Shown: in pieces, positions 1 through 6,896 of the stretch
Layout of the letters: each line of letters starts with the position of its first letter
Position numbering within the stretch: position 1 is the stretch's first letter
Source: Spirochaetaceae bacterium
Lineage (GTDB): Bacteria; Spirochaetota; Spirochaetia; Treponematales; Breznakiellaceae
Direction: 5' to 3'
Assembly (NCBI GenBank): GCA_031284645.1
Contig: JAITXS010000074.1
Span: forward strand, 1-19,223
DNA length: 19,223 nt
Translations under genes and position numbers: made by a program
Notes under the pieces: model-generated
Seen by the model: the letters and a program-made list of their open reading frames with translations, nothing else
Databases searched by the model: none
What the model was told of the DNA's origin: nothing

Positions 1-492
1 GGCAGAGCTGCTATTGTGCTGCCGGACGGTTCACTCACCGGCGATGGCGTAAAAGCGCGTATCCGTGAGGAATGGCTTGCCAAGTGCAATGTGCACACAA
101 TCGTGCGCTTGCCAAATTCCGTGTTTCAACCGTATGCAAGTGTTGCCACAAACCTCATATTTTTTAGCAAGGGAGAACCAACCAAAGAAATTTGGTATTG
201 GGAGCATCATTTGCCGGAAGGGTTTAAAGCCTATTCCAAAACAAAACCGATACGCAAAGAAGAGTTTGCGTCCTTAAAAAAATGGTGGAATAAACGCAAA
301 GGGAGCGATCAAGTATGGAAAATTTCGATAAAAACATTGAAAGAGTCCGGCTATAATCTCGATATCAAAAATCCGAATGTGTCGCATGATGAAAAAAACT
401 ATTCAAGCGGGGAATTGCTTACACAACTTGCCGAATCATTGCAGAAAAGCGATGCGTTATTATCTCGGCTTAAAAAAGAATTGCGCGTATGA
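1..492 (+). CDS. hsdM: Type I restriction-modification DNA methyltransferase (HsdM), C-terminal fragment
   Basis: This is the 3' part of a gene that begins outside the window. The frame is open from base 1 and gives 163 residues before the TGA. The first visible residues, GRAAIVLPDGSL, match the strand that follows the NPPF catalytic motif in N6-adenine methylases of the HsdM family; NPPF itself would lie just upstream. Further on, YNLDIKNPN (about residues 123-131) is the usual HsdM motif near the end of the catalytic domain. The last 35 residues are a Leu/Lys-rich helix, as expected for the coiled C-terminus that contacts HsdS. HsdM supplies the adenine methylation activity of the type I complex. 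The GTG at position 16 is internal and not a real start. The gene is on the opposite strand to all the others and converges on the AT-rich gene next to it. No hsdS or hsdR is visible downstream. Confidence 0.85.
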   Translation, partial: GRAAIVLPDGSLTGDGVKARIREEWLAKCNVHTIVRLPNSVFQPYASVATNLIFFSKGEPTKEIWYWEHHLPEGFKAYSKTKPIRKEEFASLKKWWNKRKGSDQVWKISIKTLKESGYNLDIKNPNVSHDEKNYSSGELLTQLAESLQKSDALLSRLKKELRV

Positions 493-548
493 CAGAAATT
501 GTAGAAGGCGACTGCTTGTCTTTGCACGAAGCCTACAAAAGAAAGTAA
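489..548 (+). pseudogene. Possible truncated hsdS start or spurious 19-codon stub
   Basis: An ATG overlaps the hsdM stop in the ATGA arrangement typical of translationally coupled hsdM-hsdS pairs. The frame runs MTEIVEGDCLSLHEAYKRK and then stops with TAA. I see no target-recognition domain after it in any frame before the convergent gene begins. It may be the 5' remnant of an hsdS or other coupled gene removed by recombination, or a chance overlap. Only the overlap and the short frame are seen; the identity is a guess. Confidence 0.2.
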
Positions 549-678
549 CACACAGCGTTATGGGAAATACTGATTTTAAACGGGCAAATCAGCTTTTGAA
601 AGAAAAGATAGTACACGTCTTTCCTGACACGCTCGCTTCCGCGAAATTCCCCCCTTTATTAAGCAAAGTTTTTTTGTT
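549..678. other. Short gap between convergent genes, no recognised feature
   Basis: This holds the space between the stub after hsdM and the end of the AT-rich minus-strand gene. A + frame continues through it (ATG at 560) but then runs antisense into the next gene, so I do not call it as a gene. I found no convincing hairpin plus T-run terminator for either convergent gene here. Confidence 0.4.
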
Positions 679-1425
679 TTATATTCCAGTAATTTTTATT
701 ATTTCAATATCTTTATTAAAGTATTTCCATTGCATAAATTCATCCGGTATGTTTGTTTGTTCGCTGTCATTCGTATAATATTTTAATTTGATTGTTTTTT
801 CACGACAATCGGTAATAAGAATATATATTTTATTATCACTTATTTTTATTATGCCATTCTGGTAAGGCCCAACTCCTGGCATTATTCCGGTAATTACTAT
901 AGAATCATTTATAGTTTCTTTTAGGTGTATTCCAAAACATTCTACAAAATAATCTAAATCACTGCCTAATAATAGCCTGACAGCTTCTATGTCAAATGTT
1001 CCTTCAAAAAGATATTGAAGTTTTTCATTAACAAAATACTCATCTGATTTTTTGTTTTTATCATATATTCCATCATAATATACGGAATGGCCTGCTCCAA
1101 CTTGATCCCCATATATAATTACTTCAATATTTTCTATATGATCAATAAAAATAATTATGCATTTTTGTTCAGTGTCATATTTATCATCTATATACGAAAA
1201 ATAATAACCATCTTTTATTTTTACTATTTTTCCTGTGATATAACCTTCATGCGCTGTGTTTCTTGCTTCAATTGAGAAAACCATGTCATTATTGATTGAT
1301 AATTCAGCTGTCCCATAAATATAATTCCTATGCCATATTCCTGCAATGGGTTCAGAAAATAAATTTCCTATACTCGTAAAAAATAGCGCCAATAATACAA
1401 ATAGTTTCATAACACGGTTCACCAT
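679..1425 (-). CDS. Exported hypothetical protein, AT-rich
   Basis: I do not recognise a family. The frame gives 248 residues from the ATG at 1425. The ATG at 1410 (MKLFVLLALFF) is a good alternative start: it leaves 243 residues and has GGTGA 8 nt upstream. In both versions there is a short basic n-region, a hydrophobic stretch and a plausible signal-peptidase site after LFS, so the protein is probably exported. The mature part starts with a GIW motif and is rich in beta-type alternation and Tyr/Ile/Asp/Lys, which suggests a small beta-sandwich or barrel (inference only). Codon use is strikingly AT-rich compared with rluB, scpB and gatA next to it. The gene lies directly beyond a hairpin that resembles an insertion-sequence end and faces a partial hsdM. 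Both facts fit horizontally acquired DNA. Confidence 0.6.
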   Translation of the reverse strand: MVNRVMKLFVLLALFFTSIGNLFSEPIAGIWHRNYIYGTAELSINNDMVFSIEARNTAHEGYITGKIVKIKDGYYFSYIDDKYDTEQKCIIIFIDHIENIEVIIYGDQVGAGHSVYYDGIYDKNKKSDEYFVNEKLQYLFEGTFDIEAVRLLLGSDLDYFVECFGIHLKETINDSIVITGIMPGVGPYQNGIIKISDNKIYILITDCREKTIKLKYYTNDSEQTNIPDEFMQWKYFNKDIEIIKITGI

Positions 1426-1429
1426 TCAA

Positions 1430-1450
1430 GCCCCCGGTTTTACCGGAGGC
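1430..1450 (-). repeat. Hairpin resembling an IS200/IS605-type end
   Basis: The arms gcccccggt and accggaggc pair with one mismatch around a 3-nt loop. It stands a few bases before the start of the AT-rich gene and has no T-run on either side, so it is not an intrinsic terminator. GC-rich imperfect hairpins with a short loop close to the boundary are typical of IS200/IS605-family ends, and the flanking TTGA/TTCA bases would suit one. No transposase gene is present. The assignment is by resemblance only. Confidence 0.3.
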
Positions 1451-1508
1451 ATTGACTCCTCTATTGCATGAACAAATCCACCATGACCGTGATACGAAGA
1501 TACAAGTG

Positions 1509-1528
1509 TGCGGCGCACTTTAGCCGCA
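1509..1528 (-). repeat. Perfect 6-bp stem hairpin in the rluB 3' flank
   Basis: The arms tgcggc and gccgca pair perfectly around an 8-nt loop. With the gcccgggc palindrome at 1543-1550 and the hairpin at 1430-1450, it makes a 120-base stretch dense in secondary structure between rluB and the AT-rich gene. A minus-strand frame is open across the whole stretch and stops with TGA at 1427-1429, which could be the tail of a lost transposase gene. No T-run follows, so none of these is a standard terminator. Confidence 0.35.
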
Positions 1529-1553
1529 GAGAGCATCAAGAAGCCCGGGCAAG

Positions 1554-2249
1554 TTATTTGACAAACGATGAAATTTCTTTTTCGGTTAATTCCCGTGTTT
1601 TTCCCTCGCGGAGATCGCCGAGAGACAGGGCGCCGATTCTGATACGCCGCAACACTTTCGGATGAAGGTGAAAATGAGAAAAGACTTTGCGGATTTCGCG
1701 GTTTTTCCCCTCAATAAGCACGATACGAAGTGATTTTCTTCCGGTTTTTTCAATAGCACGGCATTGGTAAAAGACGCCCTCAATATTCAGTCCTTCTTGA
1801 AAAGCTGCAAGCAAACTTTCGGGGATCTCGTTTGTTGCTTCGACAAGATATTCTTTTTCGATTTCAGACGAAGGATGGCTGAGTTTTGCGGTAAAAGTGC
1901 CGTCATTGGTAAAAAAAATAAGCCCTGACGAAAGGAAGTCAAGCCGTCCGACATTGTAGAGCCGTTCAGTTATATCACGGGGTAAAAGATCACGGGCAAG
2001 CGGACGATTTTGCGGATCGCTTGAGCTGCACAAGTAGAGGGGCGGTTTATTCATCGCGATATAATGCATTATTTCTTCGGGTTTAAGCAGCTTGCCGTCA
2101 AGAGAAACAAGGTCATTTTCTTCAACGGTCAAACCAAGCTTTGTTACGACAACCCCGTTTACACAGACCCTTCCCTCTGTGATCAATTTTTCGCTTTCCC
2201 GGCGCGATGCAGCGCCGGCATGAGCCATGTATGTTTGAAGTCGTATCAT
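1554..2249 (-). CDS. rluB: 23S rRNA pseudouridine synthase, RluB/RsuA family
   Basis: The protein converts uridine to pseudouridine in ribosomal RNA, most likely in 23S RNA as RluB does. It has 231 residues. An S4 RNA-binding domain covers about 1-60 (RLQTYMAHAGAASRRESEKL). The catalytic domain follows, with the family motif NVGRLDFLSSGLIFFTND holding the catalytic Asp104, and the late motif EGKNREIRKVF typical of the RsuA/RluB/RluE/RluF group. The start at 2249 lies 2 nt after the scpB stop, with GAAGGC inside the end of scpB serving as ribosome binding site. The scpB-rluB pairing is common in bacteria and favours RluB over RsuA or RluF, but sequence alone does not fix the target nucleotide. 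The C-terminus (SSFVK) is complete and runs into a hairpin-rich spacer. Confidence 0.88.
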   Translation of the reverse strand: MIRLQTYMAHAGAASRRESEKLITEGRVCVNGVVVTKLGLTVEENDLVSLDGKLLKPEEIMHYIAMNKPPLYLCSSSDPQNRPLARDLLPRDITERLYNVGRLDFLSSGLIFFTNDGTFTAKLSHPSSEIEKEYLVEATNEIPESLLAAFQEGLNIEGVFYQCRAIEKTGRKSLRIVLIEGKNREIRKVFSHFHLHPKVLRRIRIGALSLGDLREGKTRELTEKEISSFVK

Positions 2250-2251
2250 AA

Positions 2252-2788
2252 TCAGCCTTCAAGCTCAAACTTGTCGATCTGGTCTTCCGGTAACTTCGGC
2301 AGGTCGGCTATACTTGCAAGACGAAAAAAATGGAGGAATTCTTTTGTGGTACCGTATTGAGATGGTTTTCCCGGAACATCTTTTTTGCCCGTTTCCTTGA
2401 TGAGATTACGCTCAAGCAGGATACGGATCATGTTATCCGCCTGAACGCCCCGTATCAACTCAATTTCACTTCGGGTAATCGGCTGGGAATAAGCTATAAT
2501 AGCAAGCGTTTCCATTGCCGCGCGCGAGAGTTTTGCCTCATTTTTTTTGCCGTAATGACTGCGGAGCAGATCCCATAGATCTTTTTTCGGTGAAATCATC
2601 AGACCGTCGCTGATCGCGCTAAGCTCAATACCTGAATCTTCTCTGCTATAACGCTCCCGAAGCGCCTCCAGAGCGCTTTCAACACTTTCTTTTGATAATC
2701 CGGCAATGCGGGCAATTGAAGCCTCGTCCAGCGGCTCTGATTCAAGATATAAAATTGCCTCAACAAGAGCCGTTTCTCTTTCCACCAT
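2252..2788 (-). CDS. scpB: Segregation and condensation protein B
   Basis: ScpB is the winged-helix partner of ScpA in the SMC condensin complex, which compacts and segregates the chromosome. The protein has 178 residues, the usual size. Two winged-helix units are expected: the N-terminal one includes LYLESEPLDEASIARIAGL, and the second carries the signature LAIIAYSQPITRSEIELIRGV (about 93-113). The start at 2788 has AGGGAG 6 nt upstream. scpA is not in the window. The next gene upstream is gatA, 79 nt away, so scpA must be elsewhere. rluB follows 2 nt after the stop, so the two are surely co-transcribed. Confidence 0.93.
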   Translation of the reverse strand: MVERETALVEAILYLESEPLDEASIARIAGLSKESVESALEALRERYSREDSGIELSAISDGLMISPKKDLWDLLRSHYGKKNEAKLSRAAMETLAIIAYSQPITRSEIELIRGVQADNMIRILLERNLIKETGKKDVPGKPSQYGTTKEFLHFFRLASIADLPKLPEDQIDKFELEG

Positions 2789-2839
2789 TCAACACTCCCT
2801 GTGATAACTCATTTATGTGTTTTTATTTTTTAAATTATA

Positions 2840-2857
2840 CCCGGGTGAGAGCCCGGG
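2840..2857. repeat. GC-rich hairpin between gatA and scpB
   Basis: Two CCCGGG palindromes pair around a 6-nt loop (tgagag). The hairpin lies just after the gatA stop. On the minus strand the bases that follow are A-rich (TATAATTTAAAAAA), not a T-run, so it is a poor intrinsic terminator. It may reduce readthrough or protect the gatA mRNA end. Confidence 0.35.
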
Positions 2858-2867
2858 GAATACGTTC

Positions 2868-4325
2868 TTATGAAGCCCAAAATTGCTTCCAGCCTGAAGG
2901 ATGCGGTAAGGGGTTTGCCTTCTCGTAGGCAGAGGCGATATCAAAGAGTCTTTCCTCATTAAAGTTCCTCCCCATAAGCTGTACTCCTACCGGAAGTCCC
3001 TCTTCAAGCGATGCGGGAAAAGAAAGCGCAGGCAGGCCGGCAAGGTTCGCGCAACAGGTATAAAGGTCGGCTGCCTTTTGAGCAAAGTTTGAAAGCCCCG
3101 CGCCGCCGCGTCCAAATGCGCGGGTGGGGAAGACAGGAAGCAGAATAGCTGCACATGGCCCCTCTCTAAGTTCTCCGTTCGGGTTAAGAGAACCCAGATA
3201 TTTTTCAAAGTTTTCCCTGATCGCTATGCGGATTTTTTGAGCACGATGATAGTATCTATCCTGAAAACCGGAGCGCAAAACAAAAGTGCCAAGGAGTATG
3301 CGGAGTTTTACCTCCGGCCCAAAACCTTCTGTTCGGGCCTTGTTAATAAGCTCTTCGGGATTTTCAGCCCAATCAGGACGCTTCCCGTAACGGATGCCGT
3401 CAAAACGGGCAAGATTCGCGCTTGCTTCGGCAGTCGCAATCGTATAATAAGCAGGAACACCATATTTTAAGGCCGGTATTTCAACAGGAAGCAGGCGGTA
3501 GCCAAGCGCCGAAAGTTTTTCCTTGGCTCCGTCAAAACTCCGCCGGACAGCGTCTTCAAGCGCCATTGCCTGTGCCGCCTCTTTCATGCCGCCGCCTTCA
3601 AAGTCATCGGCAATAGCCTTTGCCAGGGCTTCCGGCGAGAGTACACCGATTACTTTTTCAGATTTTTCAGAGATAAGTGTTGCAGGCGCATCACGGGAAG
3701 TTTGATCCATCGGGTCGCGCCCTTTAATGATGTTAAAAACATCCTTGCAGCGCTTGACACCGTCAGCCAAAATACCGATAGTTTCCAGACTTGACGCATA
3801 GGCAACAAGCCCGAAACGCGAAACCGCACCCCATGTGGGCTTGAGCCCCACCACGCCGCAAAATGCCGCAGGCTGACGCACTGATCCGCCTGTGTCGGAA
3901 CCAAGCGCGAAAGGCACGATACCGGCAGCTACAGCCGCCGCGGACCCACCCGAAGAACCGCCTGATACCCGGCTTGTATCCCAAGGATTATTTGTTTTTT
4001 TAAGGGCGGAAAGATCCGTGGACGATCCCATACCGAACTCGTCCATATTGGTTTTTCCGATAACAGATGCGCCTGCTTCTTCCAGTTTTTTTACAGCGCT
4101 TGCCGTATACGGAGAGACCATGTTTTCCAGGAGTTTTGAGCCGCAGCTCAATGAAAAATCCTGAACCGCTATATTGTCTTTGACCGCAAAGGGAAGATTC
4201 GAAATATGACCGGACGGTTCTTTTGCCTTGGAAATTTGAGCTTTTTCCGGCGCGAATTGAATAAAAGCGCCGATTTTATCTTCCCACTCTTTAGCATAGC
4301 TCTTCCATGTCTCCGAAAATTCCAT
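2868..4325 (-). CDS. gatA: Glutamyl-tRNA(Gln)/aspartyl-tRNA(Asn) amidotransferase subunit A
   Basis: GatA is the glutaminase subunit of GatCAB. It releases ammonia from glutamine, which GatB uses to convert Glu-tRNA(Gln), or Asp-tRNA(Asn), to the amidated form. The 485-residue protein is of normal length. All parts of the amidase-signature Ser-Ser-Lys triad are visible: Lys49 in FAVKDNIAV, Ser124 in SGGSSGGSAAA, and the nucleophile Ser148 in GSDTGGSVRQPAAF. These numbers follow from spacing against the known GatA triad. The start at 4325 has GAGGG about 5 nt upstream. gatC lies 33 nt upstream, so the two form an operon. gatB is not in the window. The amidase family also includes other hydrolases, but the gatC neighbour and the motif set make GatA the best call. 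Confidence 0.95.
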   Translation of the reverse strand: MEFSETWKSYAKEWEDKIGAFIQFAPEKAQISKAKEPSGHISNLPFAVKDNIAVQDFSLSCGSKLLENMVSPYTASAVKKLEEAGASVIGKTNMDEFGMGSSTDLSALKKTNNPWDTSRVSGGSSGGSAAAVAAGIVPFALGSDTGGSVRQPAAFCGVVGLKPTWGAVSRFGLVAYASSLETIGILADGVKRCKDVFNIIKGRDPMDQTSRDAPATLISEKSEKVIGVLSPEALAKAIADDFEGGGMKEAAQAMALEDAVRRSFDGAKEKLSALGYRLLPVEIPALKYGVPAYYTIATAEASANLARFDGIRYGKRPDWAENPEELINKARTEGFGPEVKLRILLGTFVLRSGFQDRYYHRAQKIRIAIRENFEKYLGSLNPNGELREGPCAAILLPVFPTRAFGRGGAGLSNFAQKAADLYTCCANLAGLPALSFPASLEEGLPVGVQLMGRNFNEERLFDIASAYEKANPLPHPSGWKQFWAS

Positions 4326-4358
4326 TTTTCCCTCTCTACAACAATGTGTGATTATTTT

Positions 4359-4697
4359 TTATAAGACATTTGGTATCACGATAAAGCGGCCGTCCGTTTC
4401 CCCTGCTTTTTGAATGAGGACGGCCGGATCAATATCAACAAGAACATCAGTACAAGACGGCGCCTTGCATTTTCCTTCATCTTGACCGCTTTGATCATCC
4501 CGACGGAACCAGGTTGAATCGGCAGGCGGAGCATGAGAAGATTCCTCGCATATAAGCGTGCCATCATTGTCCGCAGCTTGCATGGCGGAAAAAAAAGAGA
4601 GTATCTGTTCAAAAGCGGGAAAAGCTTCGCTTAGTTCCGCCTCATCAAGCTTGATATGTGCAAGCTCTGCGCTTACGCGTAATTCTTCAATGTCCAT
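4359..4697 (-). CDS. gatC: Amidotransferase subunit C
   Basis: GatC is the small clamp that holds GatA and GatB together in the tRNA amidotransferase. The protein has 112 residues, slightly longer than the usual 95-100. The N-terminal helix pattern (IEELRVSAELAHIKLDEAELSE) and the later segment FEQILSFFSAMQAADNDG match GatC, as does the C-terminal GRFIVIPNVL, which resembles the FxVPxVL end of the family. There is no Shine-Dalgarno-like sequence in the 15 nt before the ATG, and a promoter-like -10 ends only 5 nt upstream of it, so translation may be leaderless. gatA follows after 33 nt. Confidence 0.9.
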   Translation of the reverse strand: MDIEELRVSAELAHIKLDEAELSEAFPAFEQILSFFSAMQAADNDGTLICEESSHAPPADSTWFRRDDQSGQDEGKCKAPSCTDVLVDIDPAVLIQKAGETDGRFIVIPNVL

Positions 4698-4702
4698 AAC
4701 TT

Positions 4703-4731
4703 ATAATGGCAGATTTCCGTATTTTTGTTAA
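4703..4731 (-). promoter_or_regulatory. Candidate sigma-70-type promoter for gatCA
   Basis: On the minus strand TTAACA (-35) and CATTAT (-10) are separated by exactly 17 nt. The -10 ends 5 nt before the gatC ATG, which would put the transcription start at or next to the start codon. The -10 match is only moderate. The site fits because a strong terminator closes the amt-glnB operon about 70 nt upstream, so gatCA needs its own promoter. Confidence 0.4.
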
Positions 4732-4766
4732 GACGCCCGTATTGTCGGGGCTCAATATTAAATTAT

Positions 4767-4784
4767 TTCCGGATTGAACCGGAA
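4767..4784. repeat. Small perfect hairpin upstream of gatC
   Basis: The arms ttccgg and ccggaa pair perfectly around a 6-nt loop (attgaa). It lies between the glnB terminator and the gatC promoter candidate. It has no T-run on either side, so it could be an operator or have no function. Confidence 0.3.
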
Positions 4785-4801
4785 GGCACCGCAGTCGAAT
4801 C

Positions 4802-4841
4802 GGAAAAAGAAAAAAAGGAGCCGCACAAGAACAGCTCCTTT
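4802..4841 (-). terminator. Rho-independent terminator of the amt-glnB operon
   Basis: On the minus strand the stem AAAGGAGC pairs with GCTCCTTT around a 12-nt loop and runs into TTTTTTTC followed by further T-rich sequence. It sits about 56 nt after the glnB stop and is the clearest intrinsic terminator in the window. It separates the nitrogen module from gatCA. Confidence 0.85.
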
Positions 4842-4897
4842 GAAATCACCTCTTTATTTCCTGTAAAAATTAAACTAAATAATGTAAGTTACCGGGT

Positions 4898-5239
4898 CTA
4901 ACCTATTGCGCCTGACCCGTGCTCTCCGGTGCGGATACGAATACATTCTTCAATCGGAAGAATAAATATTTTCCCATCGCCAATTTCACCGGAACGCGCA
5001 CCGGTGGCAATAGCGTCAAGCGTTGGCTGGACGAAATTATCGTTTACCGCAATCTCAATACGGACTTTTTTTAAGAGGTTTACCTCAAGCGCAACGCCGC
5101 GATACTGTTCTGTGTAGCCGCCCTGTTGACCGCAGCCCATCGCGTTGGTAACTGAAATCTTTTTTACATCGGCCTTGTAAAGCTCTTGTTTAACTTTGTT
5201 CAGCGCGTGAGGCTGAATATATGCAATAATCAGTTTCAT
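4898..5239 (-). CDS. glnB: Nitrogen regulatory protein PII (Amt-linked)
   Basis: PII proteins form trimers that sense ATP/ADP and 2-oxoglutarate and bind partners through the T-loop. One encoded next to amt normally blocks the ammonium channel when nitrogen is plentiful. The 113-residue protein matches the family end to end: N-terminal strand MKLIIAYIQP, T-loop from about 37 to 55, B-loop GARSGEIGDGKIF (about 80-92), and C-terminal IRIRTGE with the nucleotide-contacting arginines. Arg47, which enters the Amt pore in known complexes, is kept in TEQYRG. Tyr51, the uridylylation site of enterobacterial PII, is Leu (RGVAL), and position 49 is Val, so neither known T-loop modification site is present. 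It lies 18 nt after amt and is followed by a terminator. It could be named glnK, as usual for Amt-linked copies. Confidence 0.93.
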   Translation of the reverse strand: MKLIIAYIQPHALNKVKQELYKADVKKISVTNAMGCGQQGGYTEQYRGVALEVNLLKKVRIEIAVNDNFVQPTLDAIATGARSGEIGDGKIFILPIEECIRIRTGEHGSGAIG

Positions 5240-5257
5240 CCTGATCTCCTTTAAGTG

Positions 5258-6667
5258 TTAAGTGTTACTAAAAATCTGGAATCCGCTGTAAGCATCAGCT
5301 TTGTGTTCGCAGATATCCAGGCCCCGCAGTTCCTCTTTCGGACTGACCCGTAAGCCGATAATCAGTTTAATCGCAACAAAGAGGATCAAACTGCTTACAA
5401 CCGTCCATGCACCGACCGCAAGGACACCGATAGTTTGATACCCAAGCTGAGCAAAACCGCCGCCGTGGAGAATTCCGACAACCCCGTCCTGAGGGGCGTT
5501 TGCCCAAATACCGACGGCAAGTGTTCCCCAAATGCCGTTGGCAAGGTGAACCGATATAGCGCCGACCGGATCGTCAATGTGGAGAACTTTATCGATAAAT
5601 TCAACGGAGAATACAACCAGTAAACCGCCGATACAACCGATAACAAGGGATGCTCCCGGGGAGACGACCGCGCACGGAGCGGTAATCGCGACAAGACCGG
5701 CAAGCAGTCCGTTCAGCGTCATTGAACAATCGGGTTTTTTAAACATAACCCATGAGGCAAACATTGCGGCTATTGCTCCGGCTGCCGCCGCCAGTGTCGT
5801 GGTAACGCAGACATGGGCAATATTCATGCCGCTCCAAAGGCTGCCGCCGCCAAGGGCCGTGCCTGTTGAGGCACCGTTAAAACCAAACCAGCCGAAAAAG
5901 AGCAGTAAAGTGCCAAGGCAGGCAAAGGGTATATTGTGCCCGGGAAAGGCTTTTGCTCCTATTTTCCCATCAGCTCCTTTTACATATTTTCCGATACGGG
6001 GGCCAAGGACAGCCGCACCAATCAACGCAGCCCAGCCGCCGACTGAATGGACAACGGTGGATCCGGCAAAATCATGGAAGCCCAGTTGGGCAAGCCAGCC
6101 ATTCGGGCTCCAAACCCAATGCCCTTCAATAGGGTAAATCAGGGCGGAAATAAAAACCGTGTAGATAAGATAGGATTTAAATTTTGTCCGTTCCGCCATT
6201 GCCCCGGATACAATAGTCGCGGCGGTCGCAGCAAAGACAACCTGGAAAAACCATGTCCGGTAAAATACTCCGGCTTCCTCGTCAAAGTTCATGGGGGAAA
6301 AGAAAAATTGGTCTATACCGATAAGACCGCCTTTGTCCTTGCCGTACATAATTCCCCAGCCAATGGCCCAGTACGCAATCGCTCCGAAACAAAAATCCAT
6401 CACATTTTTCATGGTAATATTTGTCGCGTTTTTTGCCCGTGTCAGGCCTGTTTCGACTAAGGCAAAGCCGGCCTGCATGATAAAAACTAAAATTGCCCCA
6501 AGAAAAAGCCAGATTGTATCAAGCGAAAAGGAAACTGATTCAACCGCGGCAGTGGCAGCCACCGCGACCACTGCCGCCTCGTCCGCCAAAATCGCGCTAT
6601 CTTGCGTTGATACGGAAGCTGTCACAAGCACCAACAAAGCTCCCAAAACAGTAAGTCTTTTTTGCAC
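5258..6667 (-). CDS. amt: Ammonium transporter, Amt family
   Basis: This is a trimeric inner-membrane channel for ammonium/ammonia. It has 469 residues, with a cleavable-looking N-terminal hydrophobic segment (about 1-22), then a short Ala/Val-rich stretch, then the 11-helix core starting near 50. Pore residues are present: Asp199 and His207 in HDFAGSTVVHSVGG (the equivalents of E. coli AmtB Asp160 and His168) and the second pore histidine His374 in SVHLANGIWG. FFQVVFAATAATIVSGAMAER is also typical. The start is GTG at 6667, chosen because GGAGGA lies 6 nt upstream and a signal-like segment follows directly. It is the first gene of the amt-glnB operon and has a sigma-54 promoter 134 nt upstream, which points to nitrogen control. 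Confidence 0.95.
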   Translation of the reverse strand: MQKRLTVLGALLVLVTASVSTQDSAILADEAAVVAVAATAAVESVSFSLDTIWLFLGAILVFIMQAGFALVETGLTRAKNATNITMKNVMDFCFGAIAYWAIGWGIMYGKDKGGLIGIDQFFFSPMNFDEEAGVFYRTWFFQVVFAATAATIVSGAMAERTKFKSYLIYTVFISALIYPIEGHWVWSPNGWLAQLGFHDFAGSTVVHSVGGWAALIGAAVLGPRIGKYVKGADGKIGAKAFPGHNIPFACLGTLLLFFGWFGFNGASTGTALGGGSLWSGMNIAHVCVTTTLAAAAGAIAAMFASWVMFKKPDCSMTLNGLLAGLVAITAPCAVVSPGASLVIGCIGGLLVVFSVEFIDKVLHIDDPVGAISVHLANGIWGTLAVGIWANAPQDGVVGILHGGGFAQLGYQTIGVLAVGAWTVVSSLILFVAIKLIIGLRVSPKEELRGLDICEHKADAYSGFQIFSNT

Positions 6668-6800
6668 TCTATTCCTCCAAAAACAGGAAACGACACACCT
6701 AATACAACTTTTATGTAAGATTCAAAAATTACGGGGGCAATAAACGTCCCTAAACTTTTTTACGTTACTTTTTATAATAAGATGTCTGTTAATGTATCTT

Positions 6801-6816
6801 AGCAATATTCGTGCCA
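6801..6816 (-). promoter_or_regulatory. Sigma-54 (RpoN) -24/-12 promoter of amt-glnB
   Basis: Read on the minus strand the site is TGGCACG-N4-TTGCT, with GG and GC at the right spacing. Apart from the last base, this is the canonical RpoN site. The expected start is near 6790, giving a leader of about 120 nt before the amt GTG. RpoN promoters need an enhancer-binding activator such as NtrC; a candidate upstream site is listed separately. Confidence 0.85.
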
Positions 6817-6896
6817 AGCCCATGCAAAACAGCAAAAAATAATAATTATACGCTTTTTTGGTATGATTTTCTTTATTTACATGAAAAATACGGGTT

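Noticed and set aside
377..778. 133-residue + strand frame after hsdM
   Set aside because: Its first part overlaps hsdM in another frame and its last third is antisense to the AT-rich gene. It shows no recognisable motif.
2834..2839. TATAAT on the minus strand as the -10 of an scpB promoter
   Set aside because: The hexamer is perfect, but the bases 17 nt upstream (TATTCC) are a poor -35 and fall in the hairpin. Readthrough from gatA is as likely.
5577..6137. 186-residue + strand frame within amt
   Set aside because: It is fully antisense to amt, whose pore motifs are certain. It is Pro/Ala-rich, as shadows of membrane-protein genes often are.
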